Source: Papilionanthe hookeriana x Papilionanthe teres (taxonomy: Eukaryota > Streptophyta > Magnoliopsida > Asparagales > Orchidaceae). From it: a stretch of DNA of 64,000 nt. The DNA is taken from NCBI GenBank assembly GCA_022702705.1, contig CM040423.1, positions 41,570,070-41,634,069 on the forward strand, written 5' to 3'. Positions within the stretch are counted from its first letter, which is position 1, and each line of letters starts with the position of its first letter. Under the pieces are notes generated by a model. The model saw only the letters and a list, made by a program, of their open reading frames with translations. It ran no database searches and was not told where the DNA came from. Shown piece by piece: positions 11,780 through 24,800 of the stretch. A program made the translations under genes and the position numbers.

Positions 11780-12560
11780 AATATATCCTCCATGGGAGTC
11801 TTATATTTCCACTGGATTATTGCTACTGGGGCTACAAACTCTTTTAATTTCTTAGCTTTGATTAGCTCTTCGATCAAACTACGGAGGTATTGGAACTCCT
11901 GATACTTGTTGTGTCAATATCCCGATGATATGCGCAACACTTGTTGAGGTTTCATAAGAAAGTTATAGTTTTCATTAGGGGTGCTCTCTAGAAGTAATCT
12001 TTATTTTGAAGGGGTTCTATGACCATTGAAACTTTCAATGATTTTTGAGAACTTCATGGTTATGTAATATGTGCTCATCATATTGAGTCAAGCTCAAGAT
12101 ATCGGGCTTTTACTCCAAGCTCGATGATATACTCTGTCAGTAGTCGTAAGGTCTCATGATGATCGAACATCTTCATAGTAAGGACAAGCAGAAGGATGTG
12201 AATCACGTCTTGGTCTCCACCTTTTGCCTTGGGGAGCCTCTTTTGCAGGTGACAGGTGGAGGAACCTACTCTAGAGAAAGTTGGGTTGGAGTTATATTCT
12301 TAGACTGATATGAGGTTGCAATCATTAGCTAGCTCTAACAACTCAACAAGCGGCTTCAGTCATTGCAGAACCACAATGTATTGAAAGGTCCTTCCTCTAG
12401 CCCCTTGAGCTAGGGTAACAAGGGAAACAGTGGGTTACATGTCTTGTACTTCAAACATCTCATTTTGGAAGTGTGTGATGAATGAATGAAGGCACTTGCT
12501 CCGTCCTTTCGGAGGGACGATAAGTTTTTTTAAGGTTTTGAGCACTAATTACACCACAAA
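11780..12560 (-). pseudogene. Ty3/gypsy gag fragment, degenerate
   Basis: Read on the minus strand, this gives frameshifted pieces of a plant gypsy Gag: a stretch like FITHFQNEMFEVQDM near 12500-12440, then TVSLVTLAQG and LVELLELAND, then a zinc-knuckle-like start CAYHRD near 11935 followed in another frame by LRSLIEELIKAKKLKEFV near 11860. Order and spacing fit gag followed by its CCHC-like end. Several stops and at least one frameshift make it non-functional. It ends abruptly at the right edge of LTR X, which suggests that X inserted into it. Confidence 0.55.
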
Positions 12561-13137
12561 CATTCACTTGAAATCAGTGAATGATGCAATTACTCCAATG
12601 GTAATCCATTAAACCATATGAGGGTGATAAAAAGGACATGACATTTCTACACATCGGTGACCTCAGCAAACCCAAGTTCACCTCAAATGAGCCAATGTGG
12701 TTGGTCAAATAAGTTATCCCCTTGTTGGCTCTAGTGTTTGGATCTTAATTGCTAAGGGAGTTCACCTCAAAGTTTTGTTAAGAGAAAGTATTCTCTTGTC
12801 GGGGTACCTTAGCATTCCCAAACCGATGATGACTGTTTGGTGCCGACCCAACACTATCAAAGTAATGGGAGTTGTCTTCTCATGTCAAGTTCAGGTGGAA
12901 TCTTTCGCCGTTGGGCACTAAACCTTTCTCTAAGGGGTATTGATATTTTTCTTCAGCCAATACATCTTGGATGTCATTCACATTTAATCATCCGGCTCTT
13001 AGATCTACCGAGTCACGAATTCTCTTGTGCAACCAATGTTATATGTATCTCTATTGTTAGTTTCTTCTCATTGGGTGCTCTTCTTATTGTGCCATGATCC
13101 ATGCTCATCACATTTGTTAAGATGTTAAATCATGATT
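12561..13137 (-). other. probable gypsy leader or gag N-terminal region
   Basis: Lies between the gag fragment and a probable LTR. Frames on both strands (for example 12697-12921 plus) are short and match no family I know. I assign it to the same decayed minus-strand gypsy element by position only. Confidence 0.3.
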
Positions 13138-13797
13138 TGTCTATGATTCACACCCAATGATAAGAGCATAAGTGAGGAGAGAGATAGAGAGAGAGAGAGG
13201 GAGGGAGAGGAGTGATAATAAGTAGTTGATGTGTCGTGTTTTATTCATAAAACAATTCTCCTATTTATAAGGGAGACGGTACATTATGATGATTTTACAT
13301 ATTTTCACATGCTTTAGTGGGGAATGTACTAAGGTATTTCTAATATTTACATGTATGAATTATCTCCCAACTTCTTGCTCTCTAGTTGGTATGATTAAGT
13401 TGAATTGCTTCGGGTCTGCAAGATTAGCTCAGTCAAATTTGGCTAAAAGGAATAGCTCAGTCCGCTGAGTCTGGTCGGTGTGAATCAATCAGATAATCTA
13501 GTTTGGCTGTTGATTCTTGATAACTATTGAGGGACCTCTGGGAATCCCTTAGATAGTTGGCTTGTATTCCTCTTCGTCTCATTTTTGACTAAATTATTTG
13601 GGCTTGGATTATTTAGTTAACTTTTTGTCCTCCTCGTGGCTCAGTCGCCTTTATCCTTGCTGGTTTTGGCTCAAACAGCTTTCCGCTTCAAGCTTGGTTG
13701 GACAAAGTTGGCCTAATGATATTTTGTTGGTGGGTCATTCTTTATCGTACTCTTTCCTTCTGAATTGTTAGATCTCATCCGGATTAGCTTTGACACA
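13138..13797 (-). repeat. probable gypsy LTR (minus strand)
   Basis: On the minus strand the segment starts TGTGTCAAAGC and ends ATAGACA, has a TATA box CCTTATAAATAGG (near 13250-13264), and lies upstream of the gag fragment. A GA-rich microsatellite (13174-13211) falls after the presumed transcription start. It resembles the LTR at 42093-42691 in layout and in its repeated GGCTCAG/CAGTCGGC-like words. Edges are approximate, and no primer site was recognised. Confidence 0.4.
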
Positions 13798-13804
13798 TTT
13801 TTTA

Positions 13805-13807
13805 TGT

Positions 13808-13840
<33 letters not shown>

Positions 13841-13890
13841 TATGCATGTATGTATAAATACATTTATACATGTATGTGTGTGTGTGTTTG
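13805..13890. repeat. (TG)n(GA)n compound microsatellite
   Basis: A TG run, a GA run, then TATG/CATG-rich and TG sequence. Simple repeat with no gene near it. Confidence 0.85.
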
Positions 13891-15991
13891 TGTTACAACA
13901 TTTCAAGAAAAAAATTATATCTTATGAGTTTTTCTGAAGAGAATATGTGTCTTTGAATGTGTATTTTATTTTATAATTATAGAAATAAATTTATATTAAA
14001 CTTATAATTGAAATGAATTTTTTGATTAGACAAATCTTACAACATCAAAATTGTCTTTATTCAAGTCTATATTTATGTAAATCAAACATATGAATATATA
14101 ATAAATATCATATGTCATCATTTAAGGGATCAATAATGCTCCAAAATTTTTATGCTTGTGATTAAAATAAACATTTCCATGGAATCATATACTTCTAATG
14201 TCATTAAAACACTAGAATATTTAGAAAATATAAAGTGATCAATGAATCATTAATAGCCATTAATGCATTGTTGGAGAATTTTAGCAAAACTAATAAAAAT
14301 ATGACTATAAAAAGTAATATAAGCCCTTATTTTGCACATGAAGTAGCCAAAAATTATAGTGAGCTCACAAATTTGAAGAATCTTCAAGCCTTGCCCAACT
14401 GCTAAGAATGAAGATGATCATTGGCATTTATTTTGCTTAATTGTACTTCTTGACATTATCATCTATTATCACCTCGGGGTCCTCTCTTAAACTTAGAGGC
14501 ATTGTTGTCAATATTGTTCATCTTCTAGCTTTCATTGTCTATTTTCATCACCCACCATTAATATAAATGCCCATAAGTGCCTTCAATATTAATGAAATTG
14601 TCCATTATTAACACCGAAATTGATGTCAGTCATTGGTACACATCAACATTTATAGATGCTAATGACATCATCACCTTCCATCAACACTAATGTTAAACCA
14701 ACATGGTTATCACCCATCATCATTAACTATATTGATGAATGTCAATGTTAATATGGTAAATGCCCAACATTGATGCCAACGCCAATACCTACTAATGCTA
14801 ATAAGCTTATTTCCTATTATCAACACTTCTCCTGGTACTCGTCCATGCAAATGAGGTTATTGCTTATTTTTCCGAATGATTTTGACATAATATTAATAAA
14901 TTTATCACTCAACGTTGCTATTATTATTGTCATCAACTATTGCTAACAATATCATCAACTAATATCAACATCAATACCAATGCCTGTCATCACCAATGTC
15001 ACTGTTCTCAATCACCTCCAACATTATTAATATTTTTTATTGCTAATAATGTCAACGTCCATGGTCAAAACTAAGAAAAATGTCGATTATCTAGAACAAC
15101 ACCAACACCCTATGTTCTTTACCAGATAATTATTAACACGTTTTTTATTTTTGATTTCTCCTCTTATAATATATCCAACATCCTACTACTCTTAAGTTTA
15201 TTCTTGAGCACATCTTTCACAATTTATGTTTACTGCATTATATTAATATTTTTTCTAATTATGAAGAATGATATTTATTGTTACATATGTGTACACTAAT
15301 GTAATATCTCATAGTGGAATCATTTAAATTAAACTACATTCCATGTTTTTTTCTCTTTTTTGTATTATATATATAAGAAATGACATGTCCCATAACATAA
15401 CTTCAATGGTTTTTCGAGACTCATAATAAGCAATTTGCATATACAGAGATTCTCTATTGGGTGTGCAAAGTGGTGTGTGAGTGTGTGTAACATTCTTATG
15501 TATGCTAATTTCTTGGGGTTTGCTAGCTTTGATAAGCATTTTAAAATACAATTTAAGTACATCAACATAACTCTCATAAAATTTCTAAAGTGAATTTCTC
15601 TTTCAACTTGTACAAACTTAATTTGTTGAAAGAGTTGTTCCAAGTCCTATCATGTGAGAATGCATAAGTTGTGATCTTTATGGGGTAAGGCATTCTTCTA
15701 CTCCTACAAATATTTGAGATTTGTCTACCCGATAAAGTTTAGATTGTTGGATCTTCTTATGAGTGCGAAATATTATAGATCTATTAGTGTCCCTTATATT
15801 ATATTTTTTAAATTGGTGTAGAATTTATTATTAATTTCATTTGTGAGAATATGCCTGCTAAGTAGACATCATCAACAATAAGAGCAGAATTAGAAAAATG
15901 CTTGCTATCTTCAATTATAAAATCAATCAAACCTTCAAAGTAGCTAATAAGTTGCATCAAAAGCACTCTAAGAGAAGGATTGGCATTGACA

Positions 15992-15993
<2 letters not shown>
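13891..15993. other. non-genic stretch, low complexity at 14440-15070
   Basis: I see no gene. From about 14440 to 15070 the sequence is dominated by short variants of CATCA, CCAAT, AATGTCAA and ATTAAT spaced by a few bases, like an eroded trinucleotide-based minisatellite. Minus-strand frames at 15324-15643 overlap a GT-rich spot and look accidental. Confidence 0.5.

Positions 15994-16054
<61 letters not shown>
15994..16054. repeat. (AT)n microsatellite
   Basis: About 30 AT units without interruption. Confidence 0.93.
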
Positions 16055-16057
<3 letters not shown>

Positions 16058-18489
16058 GCCAAAGATGAATAAGAAGTAAGAATATATTTTTCCAATTTTT
16101 TGCAGACAGACATGAGGAATAGAGTAATGCATATTTGTATGACGTTAAATATGTTTTTTACATATAGTGGGCAAGATGAGAACTAAAAATATTTCCGAAG
16201 AAGCGATCCATAATTCACCCAATCAGCCATTGGTCTACAGCTTGCTGTGAGAGAGAGAGCGAAGAAGGACGCAGTACCTGCAGCATGGCACGACCTGCTA
16301 GTACTACTCACCACGTACGCTTTTCTCTCTCTCTCCCTTCCCATCTTTCTCTCCCTGCCTGCATGTGAAGGATCGTGGGAAGAAAAATGGCAGATCAATT
16401 GCCACCTCTCCTTCCATATCTCCCGCATTTATTTCCAACGTCCAAAAAGAAAGATATACTACCTCTGCAACATTTTGGACGTATGTAGTCTGGATTAGAG
16501 CACTCTAAACCCTAATGACTTGACCCTTGAGAGGCCTAAAAGGCACCGCAGTGCGTGAATGGTTACACTGCTGGAGTAAGGACCACCTAAGGCATGAGCT
16601 TAGCTGAAACTACAAGACTAGCTGGCTAGACCTCGTTACAATCCATGTACGTAGTACTTTATTTCATTTTTATTTTTATTTGTTTTTCTTAAAGAAGCAC
16701 GTGGCACAGAATTCAGACCATTCAAATATCTCATTGATCCATCGTATCTACTCATAACCATTCAATTCCTTCGTCAATTTGTAAGTGCTCTACCACCAAG
16801 ATGATCAACGCTAAGCCTTGTCGTCTTCTCTTGAGACTGCTGCTTTACTGTATGAATGGATACGAACTTTTCGGTTTGGCAACTCGGTTTGCTGTTTCTT
16901 CCCCTTGTCTTTTTTTTAATTGTGGTGGAAGATTGAAGGTAGTGCCCAAATTTGCTAAATATGAAGATTACGAAGAAACAAAAAAGAACAAAAGAATGCA
17001 TCAACAAACAAAATGCTGAAGAAAAAGGACACCAAGTGTCGTGAACGGAGTAAAGAGTTGAAAATAAACCGATAAAACAGCATTTCCGGCTGAGGTAAAA
17101 ATCAAAAGCTTCCTGTGTACAAAAACAAAGGAGTAATCATACATAAAAATTGAGTTAGTATTGATCCGAGTAGAATTTAGCGGTCGAGAAGAAAAAAAGT
17201 ACGATAAAAGAGGGTTTTCAAACAAAAGAATATGAAACTCACTTATTTGGAGGATAAAAAAAACGACCAAACTATCCGAATTAGAGCCGTTCGATCAGAA
17301 ATTAGATAAATTGACATCCGAGCGAAACACCACGAAGAAGCCAACCCAAGGGAATTTCCAATCCCTTGACATCTTCAATCATATCGAGAGAATCTGGAAG
17401 TCTCCCAATCTATTATCAATAATCGATTGCAAACTAGATCAGTTGACTGTCAACGCCAACCAAAGCTAGCCGACCTAACCATTTATGTTGTCTGGCATCC
17501 AACGCGAGCTCAGATGACAAACATTCTCATACATATAAAATACTTTGAATGCCTTGCACAACCTCTTTTAAAGAATGGACAAAAAAATATAACATTATTG
17601 TATTGTTCTCTCTTACCTATAAATATAGAGATCATTTCATTGATAAAATAAAACATATTCCTGTTCATTATTGTTTACTCTTATGCCTGTAACACTCTCT
17701 CTCCTGACTCGCGCTCTATTTTTTAGGTGTAATTTACTACACAAATCATGATTCATATAGCTTGTAAGTCCAAAAAGAGACTAAAACAACTGGATTACAA
17801 CAAAGCCATTAGTCAGTACTCCAAAGATGTACCAAACACATATTTTTGCCTCATAGCCTTCAAAACCAAAAAACCGACGAGATAGTAGTAAATAATAGTG
17901 AAAGAGGAGGAAGCCACGTTGTTATAAGTAAACCTTAAGAATGTCTTCCCAAACTCGAGTCTTTTTCCATTTCAAAAATTTACAATATATTAACTTTTAA
18001 TCTTGAACTGAATCTTTTAAAGACTGCTAGAATGAATGTCAAATCTCCTTGTATTTTTTCTCCAAAGAAAGATACAATATAATGTATAACAAGAAAATAT
18101 AAGTTTTTCCTCATATTTTAGACGCTCTCTAGTGTAGCAAAATAATCTAAAAGTTGGAGAATTGTTGGACTAAGAAGAAAAGTTGCAGTGCAATGCAGCT
18201 ACCCTTTAAGATTAACATTGGAGAATGAGCAAATAAAAATAATTATAGTCTTTGTTTTAGCATTGAGAAAATAACATAGCAAGTTGCAGGGAATATTTCT
18301 GCTAATTAGAGTATCAATAATCTTCAACCCTCTATGAACAACTAACCAAGACAAAAAATTAGAATTCTAAAAGAAAATTTGAAGTGTTATATATGATTAG
18401 TCCACTCAGTGTCATTTGAGTTGTCAGTAAACAACTCTCACAAATCACAGTTGTCGCATGTCAGAAAAACTTATAGTGGTAAAGTAATA
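16055..18489. other. non-genic stretch
   Basis: No gene or element was recognised. 16200-16440 is richer in G and C, with CT/GA-rich words and overlapping frames on both strands (16183-16428 minus, 16247-16498 plus). 16801-17019 holds a 72-codon plus frame with no family match. From 17700 on the DNA is AT-rich. Confidence 0.4.
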
Positions 18490-20490
18490 ATTTAATATCT
18501 TGGTGTTGCACAAAGATTCAACAAACATACAAATAAAATAACACTAATAAGATAAGATACCAAAAATTTTTATAAGAAAAACCCTGGAAAGTGAAATAAC
18601 GAAAGGGCTTAGCCCAACCAAATTAATACACTATGCGATTATACATACTTTGGTCCACTCTTCTTATAAATTAGATGAGATGAAACTACAAAGATAATAA
18701 TCATGAATAAATGTATAATAGTAGTTTTGCTATAATAATCGTAATCGAACTACAACAAATATAGTTCTTTGTTATTATATTAATAGTTGCCCACTGAGGT
18801 CATTGTAGGTTACTAATCAAGCATTAGTTAGCCATAAAGGCTATAGATGGCAGCTACAAGAGTAATAATTGGCTATAAAACGTCGTAGATGGAAGTTTTC
18901 AAAGTGTTAATAACCATAAAAGTCATAGTTTGTGGCTGAAAGATCAATAGTTGATCACAATGTCTGTAGTTGGAAGGTGGAATGATATTAGTTAGTCATA
19001 TAGGTCATAGTTGGTAACTACAATATCGATAGTTAGTCATATAGGCCACAGTTATGATTGCAATATCATCAATTGGCCACAAAGTTCGTGATTAGGAACT
19101 GCAATAACATCAGTTAGTCATAAAGGTCGTAATTGCTTTCTGCAACCATAATAAGAAGCTTAAATAGTAATAGTTGGTCACAAAGGTCATAATTGGTGGC
19201 TATAAATGGTAGTTGACCATCGAGGTCATTGTTGAAAGTTTTAATATAAGTATTTTGTCACATAGGTCGTAGTTGCTTGCTATAATATTGTTCGTTGACC
19301 AATAATGTCATATTTGGAAGATGAATCACATAAACCATAGTTGGTGGTGGCAATAGCAGAAATTGGCCATTGAGATCATGTTTGAAAGCTGTAACAATAA
19401 TAATTGACCACATATATTATAATTGGTTACTACACAGGTAGTAGTTAGCCATAACGATCGTGATTAAAAGTTGTAATATAGTCATTTGGCTACAAATATT
19501 ACATTTGGTGCCTACAATAATGTTCGTTGGCCACATAGGTCGTAGTTGGCCACATAAGTTATAGTTGTTGACTGAACATAGAGAGAATGAGTTTATAGTT
19601 TTACAACAAGCACTCAACTTGCCTTTATACAACAAAAAGAAAAACACAGTTGTCAGGAACAAACATCATATTTTTTACTATGACAGTTAAAAATAGTGGT
19701 CGACGGTGACATGCAGTGGCTGCTAGTAGCGGTTTATGTAAGCCTGTGGGCAATGATCGACGACTATCAATGACTATGGTGGCCATAAGTTATCATTGAG
19801 TCTTCAATATTGGTGTTATCTATTACAATCATATTTGGAATGTGACATTTAAAAATAGAGATTGTTGACGATAGGAAATCAGTTGTGACAAACAGTAATG
19901 GTTGGCGGTGATTAACGACGGTCAGCCTCTACTAACGCTGGGTGTTATCACCAAATTTTCAGTCTAAAATGGACTTTGAAATTCCTCTTCTTCTTCTTCC
20001 CTCTCAAGAGAATAAAGGGGGCTCTTTATAGCCTCTAGAGACATTTTGATATTTTTGTTAATCACTCTTCAACCACTTAATCATATTACTCATATTGATC
20101 TTCATTGGTCATAATTTTTTTTAAACAGTTTTGGTGTCTTAATGAACTTAGAATTGAGTGATATTACATTTGTTGGATTCCTCACATCGAGGCCATTAAT
20201 TCGACTATAAATACATTAAATTTTAAGATCAATTAAATTTTTAATTAATGATCGAAAGCCTCTAAATGTGCTTCAATGGTTTGATTTAGGCTTAGTTGAA
20301 CCTGAATTGACCCAACTTTTGTGTTAATTGGGTTCATCTTATTAAGATGGTTAGTTGATTATGAAATCATTGAAATTGAGGCTCAAATGAGTTTTCATTT
20401 GAATTTGAAAGATCTCTTATAAAGAATGCATCGAGCTTTTGCGCCTAATAAAAACTTATTTATGATGCTTCACATTAAAATTTAAATCCA
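18490..20490 (+). repeat. family Y LTR-like repeat, copy 1
   Basis: First of five related copies in the window. Diagnostic blocks in order: AAAAACCCTGGAAAGTGAAA then GGGCTTAGCC and ATACACTATG (18580-18635); a degenerate minisatellite (18785-19575); a TATA-like GCTCTTTATAGCC near 20010; then GTCTTAATGAACTTAGAATT near 20133 and ATTCGACTATAAAT near 20197. The same order occurs in copies 2 and 3. The layout (TATA, then about 450 bases to the end) fits an LTR. Edges are approximate. Confidence 0.6.
18785..19575 (+). repeat. degenerate minisatellite in family Y copy 1
   Basis: Roughly 40-60 base units built on AGTTGGTCATAAAGGTCGTAG, alternating with GGTGGCTGCAATA-like words, repeated about fifteen times with much divergence. 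Related units occur in copy 2 (24470-24800) and, in a different wording, in copies 3 and 5. Confidence 0.65.
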
Positions 20491-22555
20491 AAATAGGGAT
20501 TTCCCCAAGCTTGAGGCTACTGGACAAGATTTTAATGAGTTAATTATAAATTTAGAGGAGCGTTCATAGGGCATTGGAAAGATTTGAATGAATAGATATC
20601 CATGAACTACCATATGCAATTACCTTAATCCAAAGATCCACAATATCATTGTTTAAAATTGTTCTCAATGTAGGTGAAAAAATGGTTCTTTGTAGTGTTA
20701 GCAATATCTCTTAAAATTTTCCAAAAGAAGGGATTATTTCAGGTAGTGGGATTATAGGAGGAGACGCGAAGACCACAAAACCATTTAGTCATTAGAGATT
20801 ACATGTGAATTTTTTTATTTGATATATTACCATGGAGCATAAATTTAGATCTCCAATCATTTATGATATTAATAAATCTTTCGGAAGGGAATAGAGCTCT
20901 CACTCAACATAAGAAAATACAAACAATTTTAAATTTTAGAAGTTTAAATCTGTCATCCATAGAAAATACCTTAGCTTTCCAATCATCTAAAATCATCTTG
21001 TGTCAATTAGTGGTTGCAAAGAAAAAGATTTACATTTTTAAGTTGAAATTGAAGTACTCAAGTAAGTGAAAGACGATAAGGAGTATGTAAACTCAATGGA
21101 GTTGCTAAACTCTTATATATTAAGGGAGCTTTTAGAGAAAAAAATGAGATTTTTAGAAGAATTTAATGTAAGTTTTGAGGCTTTGTAGAAAGTTTCAAGG
21201 ATATTAAGTAGGCAATGGAGATTCCTTGAGAAGCTATGCTGACACCAATGACATCATCTTCAGAGAGAAGGTGAGAGATAGAAGTATTGCCACTAAGTTA
21301 AATATGGTCATAGTCATTTATGACAAGGTTATGTTTTATTAGGCTTGACAAACCATCCAAAGCAATATATTAAAAAAAATACAAAGGGAAACCTTGCCTC
21401 ATACCATTAGTAGAATGAAAATAACCTTCCAAAGATCCATTTATATAAATGAAAAAATTTAATATATGTGATACAAAGTAGCAACCTAGGAGATAAAAAA
21501 ATGGGGAAGACCTTTCCTCAACATCTTATCAAGGATGTATTGCTTGTTGATAAATTTGAATGCCCCTTTAATGCCAATATTGCCATAAAAAGTAGGGAGA
21601 GAGAACCTGAAATTAATGAGCACCTTATGAATTAAAATTTTGTTGTTAACAGCAAATTTTTTTTGTTATAAAACTAGCTTGAACGTTATTTATAATATGA
21701 GGAAGGATGGTCTTAAGCCTATTAACAATAATTTTAGCATCCTCCTTTTATAAAGTATCATATAGAGATATAGACCTGTAGTCAGAGAAGGGTTTCAAGT
21801 GACGGATTTAATGATAAGAGTAATGACAGTAGCCTTAAGAGACGGAGGGAGTATTATAGTTTGAAATAATTATTCAAAATTTAAGTGTCCTCATAAATAG
21901 GATCCCAATAATAAGAAATAAATTCAAAAGTGAATCCATGCAGACTAGTGTGGAACTAGAAGGGGCCATGAAAATAACATGCTTTCCTCAGAGGAGATGG
22001 GAGCTATCAACATAAAACAAGGATGAGAGGGAATAATCTTACTAATAGGGAGAAGTTATATATATCCATGCAAGTGTATAGCCATAACAATCTGATTATG
22101 CTCATAAAGAACCCCTTCAATAGTGTTAATGAAGTTAATATGGTTTAAGATTTTTTCCCCTTAATTTTAGAGTTGAGAAATTTAAGATCATCCTCACTCA
22201 CAGACAATCATTTGGTTGTAGCCCTTTGAGAGAGCCAAGACGCATAGAATTCATTAAGCATAACAAGCTTATCATCAGTGTTCTTTAATAAAGAGTTTAT
22301 ATTCTTACATAAGAAAAGTTGGGTATCAAGTTTATGAAGGATTTTCTCTTGCTGCATTGTATACTATGAAGATCATCCTCGAGGGAAACATTGAATTACC
22401 TTTTAGATATTTTAATTTATGCTTGAGGAGCATTAAGTTTTGAAGTTAAGAGCAAAAAGAGTTACCATAAAAATGGTAGGGATCATGTGTCCCTAAGAAG
22501 GGAGGGAAAACCAGGAATGTTTATTGAGTGATTTTTAAACAAAAAATTGTGTTTT
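20491..22555 (-). pseudogene. L1-type LINE ORF2, reverse transcriptase part (decayed)
   Basis: Minus-strand frames, broken by many stops and shifts, give reverse transcriptase blocks in the correct order. AKIIVNRLKTILPHIINNVQASFITKK (positions of key residues near 21740-21660) matches the usual AKILANRLK..P.I...Q.AF. Next comes IKGAFKFINKQYILDKM near 21570, then a YINGSLEGYF / GMRQGFPL block near 21450-21390, and HLLSEDDV near 21275 in place of FADD. It ends with a SKLTLNSSKN block near 21160. ORF2 copies LINE RNA into DNA at a nicked target. The endonuclease part lies at 25622-26300, separated by the family Y insertion. Confidence 0.7.
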
Positions 22556-22686
22556 ACCATTGATGCGTGATATAGATTATTTATTGTCTTAGCATTGCAT
22601 GAAAAACTAGCACACACACAGATAATTGAAAAAAAAAGTAAGCAGAAGGAGACACCTTAAATATTTATGTGGAAAAACCTTGAAAA

Positions 22687-24234
22687 TGGCTATTTTAGCG
22701 TACATTTTATAAGCATTTTATGTACATTTTTTTATGATATTGTACTTTAAAGTAAGATATTTTGCATTTTTTTTTGTTTCAGGTACATGGAATGAACATT
22801 TAGAGAAAATGAGGGAAAAATGAAGCAACATTGGGCTACTTGGTGTCATAGTGTCACCCTACAGGCGAATTCGACGCTATAGCACCACATCCTGGAACTA
22901 TAACACCAATAACAACCTTTCTAAAAGATACATTGAATTTGGCCAAATTTTAAAGAGGTGCTTGAAGCAACCCTTGGTTATTTTCAGTTTTCTATTAAAT
23001 GGGAACAAGTTGGCTGAAAATGAGAGACTTTTGAAGGCTTTAGAGTGGACATTTGGAGAGATTTATGAGATTTTTAGTGTTCTTTTTAGTGTGTGAGAGT
23101 GTTTTTGAGTAATTGTTGTGTAAGAGTTTGGAGATTGTTGGGAGAAAACTCCAGAAATTTGCTTGTGGTGAAGACATAAGATATTTTGTATTTGTGTTTA
23201 AGTTTTTGTTGTCTTACTTTGATTTCAATGCAAATGATGTATTTTTGTTTAATCTTCATGAATTATGAGTAGTTATTTTTTTTATCCTTGCATATGAGAA
23301 TTAATCTTGTGGGATGAGAATGATTTAAAGACTTTTTTTACTCTTAAAAATTAAATTGCGATGATATTTTCACCAATTCTTCATTGACTTTGTAATTTGG
23401 TCAGTTGTGAGTTTAAAATCTGTTGAGAAACATAATGACCCAAGAGGGCTATGATTTCACCCAACTAGTGAAAACCACACTTCATTCTGGACAGAGTCGT
23501 TGTGATCACCTAAGGGGGAGTTCAAATCAATAGAGAGATAAGTTTTGATGGGCATATAATTGATTTTCTAGGGTGACATACTAGGTTATTTTATCAATTT
23601 GGTTTAGAGTTTAGGATCGTAAGAGTCCTTAGTATATCCTATAGATAAGACATAGTGGATAATATGAATGTGGGAGGCCAGAATCTACTCAGCACTACAA
23701 CTCAAGCTGGTGAAAAACTCTAACTTAACTAATGTTCTTTGCTAGCACCGGGAGAGGGTAAAAAATAGAAATGCTTCTATTGTCACAATACATCATATTA
23801 TTTTTAATCAATTGAATCCTACACAGGTTAACATCTCTTGCAAAGAGAAAGATCTTTTCATAATATACAAACTCGTTAGTTTACTTAATTACTTTTTTAC
23901 ACTTAGTTGTTACTTTTTTTTTAATTTAATAGTAACTTTTTGCAAGCATATAAACATTGTTATCTTGTCTATTTGATCTGCAATTTATGTAGAAATTTTG
24001 CAAGTTAATATTAAGAGTTACAGCTTTCCCCGTGAGATCGATACTGAGGTTTTTAAGGAAAATCATATATTACTTGAAACGATACGTATATTTGCGTAGT
24101 ACTAAAATTGTGAAAATTTATTATATATTTCCTAAATCATTACATTTTTTCACACTAGCCGATAAATACAATTTGAGACATATTTTTGGCAGTATTTTGG
24201 AGATTAAAAATACACGTAGTTGCGAATCGGGTCA
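22687..24234 (+). mobile_element. Athila/Tat-like LTR, third copy (related subfamily), inserted in Y copy 2
   Basis: Shares with the LTRs at 1686-3614 and 3903-5507 the block ATGATATTGTACTTTAAAG near the start, the CTTTCCCCGTGAGATCGATA block (24026), GATACGTATATTTGCGTAG (24080) and the tail CGAATCGGGTCA at 24234. It has no coding content, so it is most simply a solo LTR. It is more diverged than the other two. Its exact start is uncertain (22681 or 22687), no clean target duplication is seen, and a few bases of the Y host may be missing. Confidence 0.65.
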
Positions 24235-24469
24235 CCTAGCACAATTGAAATAATTCACTATGAATGTTGAGCTGACGAGTTCACTGTTCTCCTGAATTAT
24301 GGAAGATAAAATAAAAAAAAGTTGTATAGCCGTAATCGGACTATAATTCTTAGCGATAGTAGTTAGCAAGAGCCATAATCGATTGCCACAGAAGTAGTAG
24401 TCCGATGTGCATGTTGTAGACGAAGGCTGTAGCATCATCTTGTCGTGGAAGTTATAGTTGATAACCAGG

Positions 24470-24800
24470 ACAGTAGTTGGCAAAAGGGGTGGTTAGTCAT
24501 AGAGGCCATGTAAGAAGTTAAGAGAGTTGTGAACCACGTAGGCCGTATAGGACATAGTGGTGAGCCACAATGACATCTGCAGGCCGAAGAGGTCGAAGTC
24601 GGAAGCTACGTGAGCTGTGGACCACATAGGTTGTAGTTAGTCACGTAGGCCGTAGTATTAAGTATTAATGACATCCATAGGTCACAAGGGTCAGACTTAG
24701 ATGTTGCAGAAGATTTAGATCATGTAGAACATAGTTAGTCATGTAGGCTGCAGTGGTGAGTACTAATGATGTATGTAGGTTGCGAGGGCCAGAGTTGGGA
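24470..24800 (+). repeat. degenerate minisatellite in family Y copy 2
   Basis: Units built on GTAGTTAGTCACGTAGGCCGTAG, comparable to those at 18785-19575 but fewer and shorter. Confidence 0.55.
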
